Under the pieces are notes generated by a model, which saw only the letters and a program-made list of their open reading frames with translations, was not told the origin of the DNA and did not search any database. Both the position numbers and the translations under genes were made by a program. This document shows, piece by piece, positions 41,161-52,336 of a DNA stretch of 64,000 nt (positions are counted from its first letter, which is position 1; each line of letters begins with the position of its first letter). Origin of the DNA: Chondrus crispus (Eukaryota; Rhodophyta; Florideophyceae; Gigartinales; Gigartinaceae); contig NW_005178572.1 of the NCBI RefSeq assembly GCF_000350225.1, positions 248,001 through 312,000 on the forward strand, given 5' to 3'.

Positions 41161-44100
41161 GCCAAGCCTAAAGGGGCAGCTCAAGTCAAGAAAATTTTGA
41201 GCCGAGCCCGAGATCATCCGCTGGAAGAAGTTCGAAGACCCTGGTACAGGGTTAAGCGAAGGGAGTGTCCCGAGAAGATTTTGGTTCTTGCGCGAAAAAA
41301 CTACAAAGTTTACGCGGACATTGGACCAACAGTCGGATTGATGAGCCGGGTGTTGTCTGTTTTGGACACCGGCGCGGGACCAAACCTTGTGCGAAAATCG
41401 GAACTCCCAGCTGGAATGGAATCTGTAGTGTCCTACGGACCGACCCAAGACATTGGCGACGCGAACAATATGCCACTCCGGACTCTCGGCACAACTAGAA
41501 TGCCTGTGAGGCTTGGAAAATATGTGGCGGCGTCCGAGTTTATTGTATGCGAAAAACTAGCCGTCCCGCTAATTCTAGGCGCAGACTACTGTGACCGGTT
41601 TGTGCAAGCAATTTATCCAAGGAAGAAAACGGTTGAGTTGGCGGATTTCTCGGAGATTCCGATAGTTAGGCGGTTCTCGACGAGAAAAGGGAAGAAGAAT
41701 CTCGTCCCGTGAGAGGACGAGAATGATGGAAAGGTGGAGCGAATTTCCCCTAAGGTAAAAGTGGCAAGAGCCACGACTATCGAGCCAGGGACGCAACGCG
41801 TCGTGGAATGCACCTCGAAGAGGGCGGGCTTGGTTGTGGTTCAGCCGTACTCGTCGTTGTACGAAAGGCACTGGTTGACGTGCACGAATGGTGTCGTTCA
41901 GGTTGAGCCTGACAGGCCATTTCGTTTACTCGTTGCGAATTTTAGGACGTACCCTGTCAGGGTGCAAAAAGGCCAAGTGGTGGCAGAATTATTACCGCAC
42001 CCGAGGGCTGTGCTCGAGAGCAAAACCACTATTGGTGAAGTTCTGGGAATTCAAGAAAGGAAGAAGGAAATTTTTCCTTATTCCACCAAGACGCCTACGG
42101 GCGAGACAAGATGCGAACCGTCGGATCAAGACCGCGAGGACCAGCCACAAGAACGGTCGGCAGGGCTCTCCGCGTCGGCATCTACGAAGCCGCAACGCAG
42201 GATTGAGCCGCCACCGCCGGACGTGGAGGAACTCGACCTGAGCCACGTGCCGGACCGGCTGCGCGAAAGATTCCGCCGGATGTTGAAAAAATATTCCCGC
42301 ATGTGGGATGGGACCCTCGGTGAAATCAACACCAAGGTCCACCGGATTGAACTGGCTCCGGATACAAGGCCAATTGCACAAGCTCCCTACCGAGCCGGTC
42401 CGAAGGCTCGGGAGGTCGAGGACGCAGAAGTACAGAAGATGTTAGAAGCAGGAGTCATCGAACCGGCGCAGTCAGAATGGGCGTCGCCCGTTTTATTAGT
42501 GCCGAAGCCGGACGGATCGATGCTCTTTTGCGTAGACTATCGCAGGTTAAACGCGGTAACGGTAAAGGACACGTACCCTTAACCGTGCATGGATGAGTGT
42601 CTGGACTCGCTTGGAGACACCAAGGTCTTTTCCGCGTTGGACGCGATTTCCGGGTATTGGCAGATGCCTATTCCGGAAGCGGACCGCGACAAGACAGCTT
42701 TTTCGTGCCACTCAGGTCTCTACCGTTTTTCAAGAATGCCCTTCGGGCTTACCAACGCATCAGCGACGTTTCAGAGAGCAATGGATATCCTGCTCTCTCC
42801 GTTCCGTTGGAAATGCTGTTTGGTGTATCTGGATGACATAATAATTTTTAGCAAGTCGTGGGAGGAGCACATCGTGCACGTGGATGAAATACTTTCTGTA
42901 TTGGAGAAGGCAGGTGTGAAGCTCAAGCTTCGCAAGTGTGAATTTTTCGTCGAAAAGATCAAGTACCTGGGCCATGTCGTTCGGCCAGGTACATTGGAGG
43001 TTGATGCCGCTCGCATCGCGGCGTTGGAACAAGTAAGGTACCCTCAAACGCAGACCCAGCTCAGGAGCTTCTTGGGACTTTGTAATGTCTACTGCAGGTT
43101 TGTCCCACATTACGCGAAAATCGCGCATCCGCTCAATCAACTATTGAAGAAGGGACAACCGGTCCAATTGGAAGGATTCGACGAAATGTGTGAAAGAGCT
43201 TTTCATAAGCTCAAGGACGCCATCTTGGCGCCACCGGTGTTGGCGCTGCCGAAGAAGAATCTACCCTACTCGGTAGATACCGATGCAAGCGACTATCAAA
43301 TCGGCGCTTCATTATTTCAGACACATCCGGATGCGCAACGTAAACCCATCGGGTTCTTTTCAGGAACTTTATCCGCAGCCGAGAGAAACTACTCCGTATC
43401 AGAAAAAGAATGTCTAGCGGTAATTTGGGCTGTACAGACTTTAAGACCATATCTATACGGCGAGCACTTCATTGTGCATACCGACCATGCCTCATTGAGG
43501 TGGTTGATGAACGTAAGCGACCCCAGCGGGAGATTAATCCGATGGAGGCTCCGCCTCTCGGAATTCGATTTCGAAATCAAGTACAAGAAGGGCAAGGCGA
43601 ATAGTCAAGCTGATGCCCTGTCAAGATTACGGACCGCAGGAGAAACCGTCGACGAAATCGACGACGAAATCCCATGCTTTATGGCCGAACCGGCCGAGGG
43701 TACAGTGGAGGACGAGGACAGTTTTGACGCGTTAGACGACATCCTCGCTTTTAAGAGGGGGACCGCCCCTGATCGCCTCGATCAATTCCAAGCTGTCACT
43801 CCGGAGGAGCTCATTCGCGAGCAAGCCGTCGACCCCTTCTGCAATCGAATCAAGGAAGAAATGGACGCCGGAAATGTGAGAACATTCAGCATGGAGACCG
43901 AGGAACTCGAAGGAACTCTATGCCGTACCGCGGCCGAGTTTGTACAAGTGGTAATACCACAATCGTTAAGGGACCGCGTCCTAGGGTTGAGCCACTACGC
44001 AAAATTGGCAGGCCACCCGGGAGGCAGGAAACTTTACAAGACATTGAGAAGATATTTTTATTGGCCTACGATGGCCCTAGACTGCTATGCAGTCGCGAAG

Positions 44101-45489
44101 AATTGCGCCGCATGTGCGCGGGAGAGGGTGAAGTTAAGAAGAAACACGAAGGAAATGAAGCTGTTCACGCCCAAAGCTCCGCTGGAGTTTGTCGCCATCG
44201 ACATCCTCGGCGAGCTAATTACAACTAAACGAGGAAATCGGTATATTCTTGTGATCAGCGATCGATACTCGAAACTGGTACGAACCGTACCGTTGAAGAA
44301 GATATCAGCTGCGCACATCGCACAAGCGTTCGTTCACCATTGGGTATTCGTGTACGGACCGCCGGTCAAGCTGCTGTCCGACAATGGAACACAGTTCACG
44401 GCCCGGTTCTTTCAGAACGTCTGCCGAATTCTCGGCATACGCAATATGTTCACGACTACGTACCACCCGCAAGCCAACGGCCAAGTTGAGATGTTTAACC
44501 GCACGCTGACTTCCGCGTTGCGAAAATACGTTGGAGAGCATCCCAAGGACTGGGACCTATTTAGCGACGCTGTGACGTTTGCATACAACACGCAAGTTCA
44601 TCGAACTACGAATATCGCGCCCTTCGAGCTCGTGTTAGCTCGGGCGCCGAGAAGCATTGCGTTACAAGCACAGCCAAGTTTGGAAGGATTTAGCTCGAAT
44701 CGAGCGTACTACCTGAAATGGCAGTCGTGGTTGGAAAGAATGATGAAAGGCGCTGATAAGAGCCTGCGAAAAGAACAAGCGCGGTACAAGCGAAACTTCG
44801 ACGTACGCCTTCGCTAACCGCAATATGAGATCCCACCGGGGTCCTACGTGTTCCTTCGGAAGGAGCAGGGCACGGCTAGCGAACCGAAACACAAGCTGGC
44901 ACAAGTCGCCACAGGACCTTTTCAGGTCCGAAGATCGGATCAACATACGGTAGTCATCGCCATTGGCGATCAGGAGGAACGCGTATCGCGAGACAGGGTG
45001 GAGTTAGCCCCAAGCCCGATGGACTATGTGCCGATAACTGGCCTGTGGCAAGCGCTACAGTTGCTGGAAGAGCCGGAGCTAAACGAAGGAGGAGAGGTAT
45101 TGGAGGACGAGGAACGTCCTCACACCCGTGCGCCTACGACGGACCAGGATAATTTAGTTGGTCGAACGCCGACAGCGGAGACACCTCCAGACCTACGCGA
45201 GTTCGGAAAGTCCAGAGAAGAGGATGAGTTGGAAGATCTTCGGAAGGGGGAAGGACAGTTGAACACGCAGGAAGAAGGAACCGAGAGTCAGGAGTATGTC
45301 ATCGACGAGATCGTGGACCACGGCTACGACGAGGAGAAATTAATTCTCAAAGTGAGGTGGTATGGGTATACCATCGAGGACGCAACGTGGGAACCTATTG
45401 AGCAGATCCCCCGCAGCGCGATAGTCACATATTTCCGAAGGAAAAGGCTGCCCTTACCCACGCAAGCGTCGCACGCACAACCGGGATAG
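41161..45489 (+). pseudogene. pol: Pol of RE4, interrupted by three stops
   Basis: One frame throughout, with stops at 41710-41712 (TGA), 42580-42582 (TAA) and 44815-44817 (TAA). Protease DTGAGPN lies near 41365. RT has FCVDYRRLN before and YLDD after the second stop. RNase H has DTDAS, EKEC and TDHASLRW. Integrase has an HHCC finger, then D in VAIDILGEL, D in LSDNGTQF and E in GQVEMFNR. A chromodomain with VRWYGY and ATWEP ends the frame at 45489. Organisation equals RE3 pol. The stops are of different types, so read-through or a variant code is unlikely; this is ordinary decay. Confidence 0.9.
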
Positions 45490-48400
45490 CCATCGTAAAT
45501 AGAATTAGTAGGTTAGAGACAACAGAGAGGTCAGAACTTTGAGGAAGGAACGCATCTACGAGGTGCGCAAATAAGGAGTTTGAAGGAAAGGAGAGCAAGG
45601 CAGAGAAGCGAGACTGTATTCTTGGATGAGGCATTGAGCCTCTCGGAAATCACAGACGCATCATCACGGCACGCACGAGAAGTGACGTTTCGAACGGACG
45701 GTCCGCCCGCGTGGGGCATGATGAAATCAAATTATATATACATATATAAGCGGATCGACAACAACCCGCTGAACAGGCGACACAAGTGAGAAATCGATTC
45801 CAGCCATGCTGTGAAATTATAATCAAAAAGCAGGAAAAATTACGGCAGCTGCAGTACGCACGATAAGTGGTGATCGTTTGCCACAGTTGACGACATAACT
45901 ATTCTAAGTAGCCCCGCAGCCAAGCCCCACCCGACCTCACACGAAGCCGATCGTCACACTCACTGCTAACACACTGCCCATGCTCGCCGAGCACGAAGAC
46001 TCGTCCAAAGGGACCACCCTCAGAAGAGCGCAGCTACGAATTCACCCACGGTGACCGACGTCGACGCTCACAACCGGTCCTATTTTTTCCAGGACGATCT
46101 ACTTAGCACTTACCCATCACGATTTTTCTTCAATTCTGTCGTTTCTTTGTTTCTTTATTTTATTCACTTTTCCTCTTTTCTGTTTTGTTATTGTTCTGTT
46201 TTAGTTATTTTTATTCTTTGTGTTGTCAAGGAGACGACCCCGCACTGCGGGGGTCGATCAGAAAAACCTACAAGGACACTTCCGAAGGAAGCGAAGACAG
46301 GGGTAATCAGCGAGGAAGGGGAACGTCGACGACGCGGCGAGGTGGAGCGCGAAGAGCAAGGCGCGTACGGTAGTGATGAGATCCAGCAAGATCTCGTCAC
46401 AGGTGCGAAATGGATTGAAACCCAAGGGATAATCTCAGGGGAGAATAACGACATCTTACAATGTGGGAACGCAACCGACGGCAGCTTGCTAAATACTGCT
46501 GAGAGCCGTGACCCGGTTCCCGGTAATTCCAACGAGGGAACTATAAGGGAAGACAACGTGTCTGTCGTGCGCACCAAATCGATGCCAGGTAATAATGACG
46601 TCGTCTGTATTGAACTGTACCAAGGGAATTTTCCTACAGTCCTTAATGAGGTCTCATCGAGAGTTATTCAAGCTTCGCATAGTCGTCGCGACCGGGGAAG
46701 GCCTATTCTACCAAGGGCGTCGAGCACTCCAAATATAGCCTTTATGAGGCACAAGTTGAGGGAACCGCAGTGTATGGGTTCAGATAAGTCCGCGAAAACC
46801 ACCCCCCTTCCCCGGGAAAAATGACGGCACATTCTTTTGGGAGGCGCATGGAGGACGGAGCCAGACTGGTGAGCAGGTTACCGGACAATCGAGGGAGAAG
46901 ATGTGGAAAAGAGGCTGTTAATGTGCTCGTGCACCCGAGCGAGGCGAGTCGACAGGAAGGGAATGATGCGAGATGCGACAGTGTCGTGGGGGGGATATTA
47001 GGAGCATGATGGGAACTGTCGCTTGCCCTGCCCATGGTTGGAACAAGGAACGGGAGCAGGAGGAACGAACCTCGCAAGGATGAAGGAACGTGACACGATT
47101 CACGGGGAGAGTCCGAAGGACGAATAGTTGTCGTCGGACGGGACCTCAAATGAGCTACTAGATACTCCAGAGGTGATTTTGGAAAATGCCACTCCGGGAT
47201 ACCCCCCAGTTCACCTCAAAATCACATCGTGAAGAAAGACGAGCGCTGTACAGCCAAATTGGGACACAGGACATCATTTGGAATTTTTATCAAAAAAATT
47301 GAGGAAAAGATATTGCTGATCGGACGTGCGAGATGAGGGGATATTCTGACGACAAGTGCAAGTTTATGCCAGTACCACCCCCCCCCGCATTTCTTCCCAC
47401 CGAGTACGCGAACTGCACGACCCGTGTTATTGTCGTTGCAGAAGAAAGAGTGAAGGTCGGGCTAGTTATTCTGGGGTGCGGACGGAACATGTCGTCGACG
47501 ATGAAAACGCCGCGACCAAGACTCGGAGCACACGCGAAGTCGTCGCGCAGATTGCCAACCGCGACCCACCGAGAGGATCACCATGTACGCCGCGCACCAG
47601 CAAATTTTGCCCAGGTGAGGCAATTCGAACACGTCCAATCCTCTATCAGGAAGCATGACAAGGACAAAGGGGAGCGGCGCACCTCCCGAAATGCGCACGC
47701 TAAAATGACGATACCGATCCGATGGGGCGAGTCCTTGTGGACTCGCACATCCGCATTCGCTGCGTCACAGCAGCCGCAAAGAAACATATATGTATTCCTC
47801 CTACACGCGATCGCCTGTAAAGTTCGGTATACACCGATTTGACGCCAGACTGTACATTCAAAGGCAGAAAAGGGCAGGGCGTTGTAGGGAAATTATTTAT
47901 GATTTAGCCACGGACTAATGAGACTTACGAAACGGCCGTACGTCGCTACAAGTGCGCCTGTCAGCGGGATTCTTGCGGTAAGCTTGACAAGTGTACCGAA
48001 GTGACATGGGGTAGCTTGTGAAAATCACATTGGAGCAACAATTATGATCGGGCAAACTCGCACCGAGCTCCCCGGGCGGCGACGCGCAAGTGCAAAGGTG
48101 TGCTCGATATTTTTTTGGAGGTTGTTCTTCCCCGATATTGGCCTCTGCGAGGTTGTGGAAATTGAAACTTTTTTTCAAGAAGCAAGGAGTTTTTGGTCGG
48201 TGTTTGAAACAGGTCGAGAATTGAAGTGGTGGAGGAAGAAGATCCAGATACCGAGGGACCGAAGGAGTTTGTGTACGGCTACTACCTGAAAACTGAAGCA
48301 CGGACTGAGGGGCAGCTACGGAATCCTTCAATGGGAGAAGATGTTGAATGACGTTGTGTATATACGCACAGGGCATTAGACCAGGGACAGGTCGACACAG

Positions 48401-49209
48401 TTCACCGGTCTAGTGATCCATGAGGAGTCAGGACCCCTGCTATGGAATTCGTTGGTGCGGTCAACACGGGTGTAAATAGGCTGAGAAGCAGCGGTGGTAG
48501 GTGGTCTTGATGAAGTTTTCGAGGGTGCCCGATGTGCGAGAAAAGAGGAGGTAAGTGAGGAATTTGAAGAGGTAAAAAGGGAGAGAAAAAAAGAGGAGGT
48601 AAACCACAAAAGAGGACGAAAGGGAAGACGCACATCGAGAATGGGAGAAAGAGAAGGCGCAGGAAATTGGGGGAAATTGAGAAATGAAGAGAAGGAAAGA
48701 AAAACGGACCACCTCAGAGACTCTAGGGGGTACTGTATTTCCTTGAGGAGGATTCTCCAAACGGGCAACGGAGCAACTGAAGTTGCGATAATTGATGACG
48801 TTTCGTGGACGGCTGAACAAAAAAGGGGGAGGGCGACTAGAAAAATTGTCTGGGACCGCCACGCCCCTGCCGACCGGAAGAAGAGGTCAAACGAAAGGAG
48901 GAAGTCGGAGATGCCGTAAGCACGCACGTTGCCGCCCCCGTTAGGCAGAGTCAGGGCGTGGGGAAAGAGGGAGGAAAATGGTCAAGGATAAAGAGGAGGA
49001 ATTGAAGAGAAGGAAACATAGGGGAATCAGGAAAGGGAAAACTGAAAATGCAAAAGAGGAGGAAGTTGGAAATAACAGGGGATTTGCAGGTGGGTTCTCT
49101 TTATCGTCCAAAGGTCGTACGATAAAGTCGCTAGTCGACTATCATCCGGGCAGGATGGGAAAAGAAGGACAGGTCGCAAGGAAGTGCTGTGGCCGCCGTC
49201 TCAACGAGA
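45490..49209. other. Long spacer of RE4 between pol and antisense ORF
   Basis: About 3.7 kb without a recognised gene. It contains a T-rich tract (46080-46230), purine-rich stretches (48540-49080) and an ORF at 46051-46824. That ORF has one strongly hydrophobic segment, which comes from the T-rich tract and is doubtful. The frames at 48376-48927 (-) and 48494-48919 (+) are low-complexity shadows of one another. Confidence 0.45.
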
Positions 49210-51141
49210 CTATGCCCCAAGGGATTTTCCCTTTGGAAGGGGGGTGACAAGTCGAGCTAGAACTCGCAAGTCGTCTAGGGACGCCCCCTGGAGAGCTTCT
49301 CCCTCCACACCATGAGCCATGAGAAGGCGATGGTAAACGGCGGCAGCAGAGGTATTTTCTTTGGGAATTGTGGATGATGGAGGGACCGAGGTAGGGGCGA
49401 GGAGCGGACCCTCAGGTGAAGGGCAAGCCGGACGTGGGGTCGGATCCCCGGCCGACGGTGGGGCTTCCCGAATTGAAATGGTTCCCGTCGAGCAGCTCGC
49501 AGGAGGAAGCTCGACGCGTGGAGGAGCCTCAGGGCGGGTTAAGCCCACGGGTGCCGTACATGACGGCAATGGCAAGGTCGGGGCCGGTGTGACGAGCTGT
49601 CCCTCGCGTGAAGGGGAAGCAGGAAGTGAGGTTGGATTCACGTCAGAGGAAGACACGACTCGAAGCGACAAGGTTTCCGCCGAGCTCGTGGGAGGAAGTA
49701 CGACGCACACTGGGGCCTCAGGCGCGAAGGGACGGACCGGTGCAGGGAGAGGGGAAGTTGGGGCCGAAGGTCGAGAGCACATCTCAGGCTCTCGAGGATC
49801 CGCGTTCACCACAGTGACTGCGTTGGGGGTTGGTGGTTGATTTCCGAAACGGCGGCTCATCTGGGCCTCCCAGGCAGTATAGAAGGAGGAGGACCAGGGG
49901 TTGATCCACACGAAGTCGCCGGCAGCTGGATGATTTCTACCAGGAGAAAAAGAGGGTCGCTGGCGTGAAAAGGACCGAGACGAATTTTGTGGAGGAACGC
50001 AATCCCACGCTACGGTCTCGATCATATCGAGGAGGGCGTGCACTTCACGGTCCACATCGGACCCGGCAAGGGGGACAGAAAAATCGAGGAGACGCATCTG
50101 TTCGCGGAGTTTCGAAGGGAGGTGCCACAGGCGCCAACAGTCGAAAACTTCCCACAGGAAGGTGGCGGCGACTTTCACGCACCACTCCGTGAGAAACACA
50201 GTCCACAGCCCGTGCTGCGGATCGCGTAAATGACTGCCGTAATATGTCAGAATGGGTCCTAACTCAGCCCAGAAACCCTGACATACCTCGTAATGACTCC
50301 ATCAGGACGGGGTTCGTTGGTATCGATTGGTGTAGTGCTGTCTGGAAATTTCACGAGCCTCAATCATCTGGTACGCCACGAAGTACCCAGTGTCGGATCG
50401 GACCCGACGTTCAAAGCGTACAGTATTTTGGAAAAAGAAAATACCGCCGCGCTTCGTATGGCGAAAGTTTGTGGGAAGAATGGCTTGGGTCCAAAACATG
50501 GTGTCGGTCGTGACGGTGCGTCGGTTGCGCCACAATCGGTCCGCCTCGGACACGGGGTCACCGAAGGTGCAGTCGATGAGGTTGTCGAGGTAGAGTCGTT
50601 CCCCCTCCGTACGACACTGCCAAGTGTCGCAGTGGTAACATGAAGGTATGAGGGCGTCGGCCATAGGAATCTCGATCCGAGTGAGCACAGCGTCCATGAA
50701 GCGCAGGGATAAGGAGGAGCGACCGCGCGGGGAGGAGTGACGTAGGATGGAGGTGGGTATAGCGATGCGGGCGCGCCAGTCAAAGGTGTGAATGGCCTGC
50801 AAAGGGAGGTTACCGGGCAACATGCCCGCATCATCGGCGAAATTATTTTTGATGCCGTCGAGGTCGCGGACGCCCACAGAGGAGAACCATTGAGCAGAAG
50901 CAAACAGGGCTGCGTTATCACGCATGGTTTTGTTCTGCAGCTCCTCGAGCGAAGGATGACGGCGGGCTACCCAAGAGGAATGGTAGCCCGGGTGGAAGGC
51001 CGGCTCGGCAGGGATGGTAACAGGGGGTAGACGGGGTATGGAAGGAAGACCCCGGGGCACTTCGAACTTGCGAGGAAAGCCAACACCCGGACGTCTACGG
51101 GTGGCACTATCGTCCGAGTGTTCCGATGGAGAAGGAAGCAT
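49210..51141 (-). pseudogene. Antisense accessory ORF of RE4, one stop (aORF family)
   Basis: The frame starts at the ATG at 51141, only about 125 bp inside the 3' LTR, and runs to 49210 with a single in-frame TGA at 50302-50304. Both sides of the stop match the RE3 antisense ORF. Upstream are LIPSCYHCDTWQCR, RLYLDNL and GYFVAYQM. Downstream are a tyrosine-glycine pair, a DPQHGLW stretch with VFLTEW, and FSPGRNHPAAGDFVW. The C-terminal part has two proline-rich repeats of about 60 residues that begin PEAP, and the end is a short helical segment. The stop lies in the middle of a conserved block, so it is a mutation and not the natural end. Function unknown. Confidence 0.7.
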
Positions 51142-51250
51142 GGTATTTTCGTCTTACCCTTGCTAGAACGCCGCGCAGAGTGATTGATGACTGGGAAACA
51201 CGGTCAGCAGCGGCAGGAGATTATACGATGGCTGGGCGTTGCGCAAGGGC

Positions 51251-51266
51251 GCTCAGAAGGGGGATA
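51251..51266 (+). promoter_or_regulatory. Polypurine tract of RE4
   Basis: A purine run with AGAAGGGGGATA directly precedes the 3' LTR. Confidence 0.6.
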
Positions 51267-52336
51267 TGTAGTGCAATACGCACCTGAAAAGGGGGGTGAA
51301 AAGAAATGAAAATGATGGGGTATGACAAGCAAAAGTGGAAATCATTTCACTTTATTATTTTAATTATTAATTTTAATTAGTTGCATATTAATTATTTAAC
51401 ATTAGATTAGATCTAGGATCTAGCGCCGAGAGCTACTGTAGTGGCTCCGGCGGGGCGATATATACCTTAGCCCTCTGACGACGAAGTCAGTAAAGGGAAC
51501 CCGAGTTGCCGGAGTTGAATGTCGCCTTGGTCGAAGTCCGTCTCTACCAAGACGCTCCCTTTTACCTAAGCCTACGGCATCCTTCAGCGCTCGGGGGTCC
51601 CATTCCTTTTTCCTTTATTTCCCAACGAACCCGAGTTGCCAGAGTCTGATATCGCCTTGGTTGAAGTCCGTCTTTTACAAGACATTCCCTTTAACTACAG
51701 ATTACTTTATCCTTTGCGCTCGGGGGTCCCCTTTTTCCTTATCCATTTTTTCTTTATTTCCCTATCCTAATTTCCTTTAATCTTGAGTTGGTCCCACCTT
51801 GTAGGATTGCGATCCGCAACGTGACGTCATTTGCCATCGGGCTTCTGTGTTCGTGCACCAGTGGTGCTTTTCTCAGTGCTGGTTCCATCGGAATCTGGTT
51901 GCGACCGATCCGTTGTTGGTACTTTGCCATCGGGCAGTACGACGGTGTAGTGCTGCTACGTTTTCTTCTTTCCCGACGGGCTACGTTGCGACGTCCCCGT
52001 CGAAGACCTTATCAAGGGTATAAGGTGTACAAGGCGCTCTTCGAGCATTGGATTTACGACCCATCGGACCAGGTTTACCTAAACACCCCTCCGAACTCGT
52101 CGAGCAGTTGCCTTTACAAGTCTCTACCACCATTTACCGATCCCGGGCTGGGCCCTTCTCTTTGCCCCCCCCCTATCAGGGATCCGAGCTACTGCGGGCC
52201 GCAAACCCGCTTAAAGAGGACAGGGAGCTTCGAACACTCCGTAGCGCTGTGCCGTTGGCAGTTGTTGTTTTTGTTGCTGTTGGTTGTGTTGGACCGTCGG
52301 ACCTTGGTCTCTGCCTAACAGGCGCATTGCACTACA
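51267..52336 (+). repeat. 3' LTR of RE4 with internal duplication
   Basis: It matches 37597-38554, with the TATATA at 51459-51464. A segment at about 51498-51600 (AACCCGAGTTGCCGGAG ... CTCGGGGGTCCC) recurs in diverged form at about 51625-51733, which explains most of the extra 112 bp. The 3' end lies inside a Copia RT gene. Confidence 0.9.

Larger units (their letters stand above)
37597..52336 (+). mobile_element. RE4: complete but mutated Ty3/Gypsy element with antisense ORF
   Basis: LTRs 37597-38554 (958 bp) and 51267-52336 (1070 bp) bound PBS, gag (frameshift and stop), pol (stops) with chromodomain, a long spacer and an opposite-strand ORF with one stop. The larger 3' LTR contains an extra diverged tandem copy of an internal segment. 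The left flank is the Helitron and the right flank is a Copia RT gene, and the five bases on each side (CGAAC, ATGTC) do not match. Confidence 0.92.

Noticed and set aside
41710..44817. Use of a variant genetic code or read-through in RE4 pol
   Set aside because: The interrupting stops are TGA and TAA (and TAG in gag), and the intact RE2 and RE3 pol frames need no recoding. Ordinary decay explains them.
48376..48927. 183-residue hydrophobic-looking minus-strand ORF in the RE4 spacer
   Set aside because: It is the mirror of a purine-rich low-complexity frame on the plus strand. The phenylalanine/serine runs come from composition, not from a membrane protein pattern.
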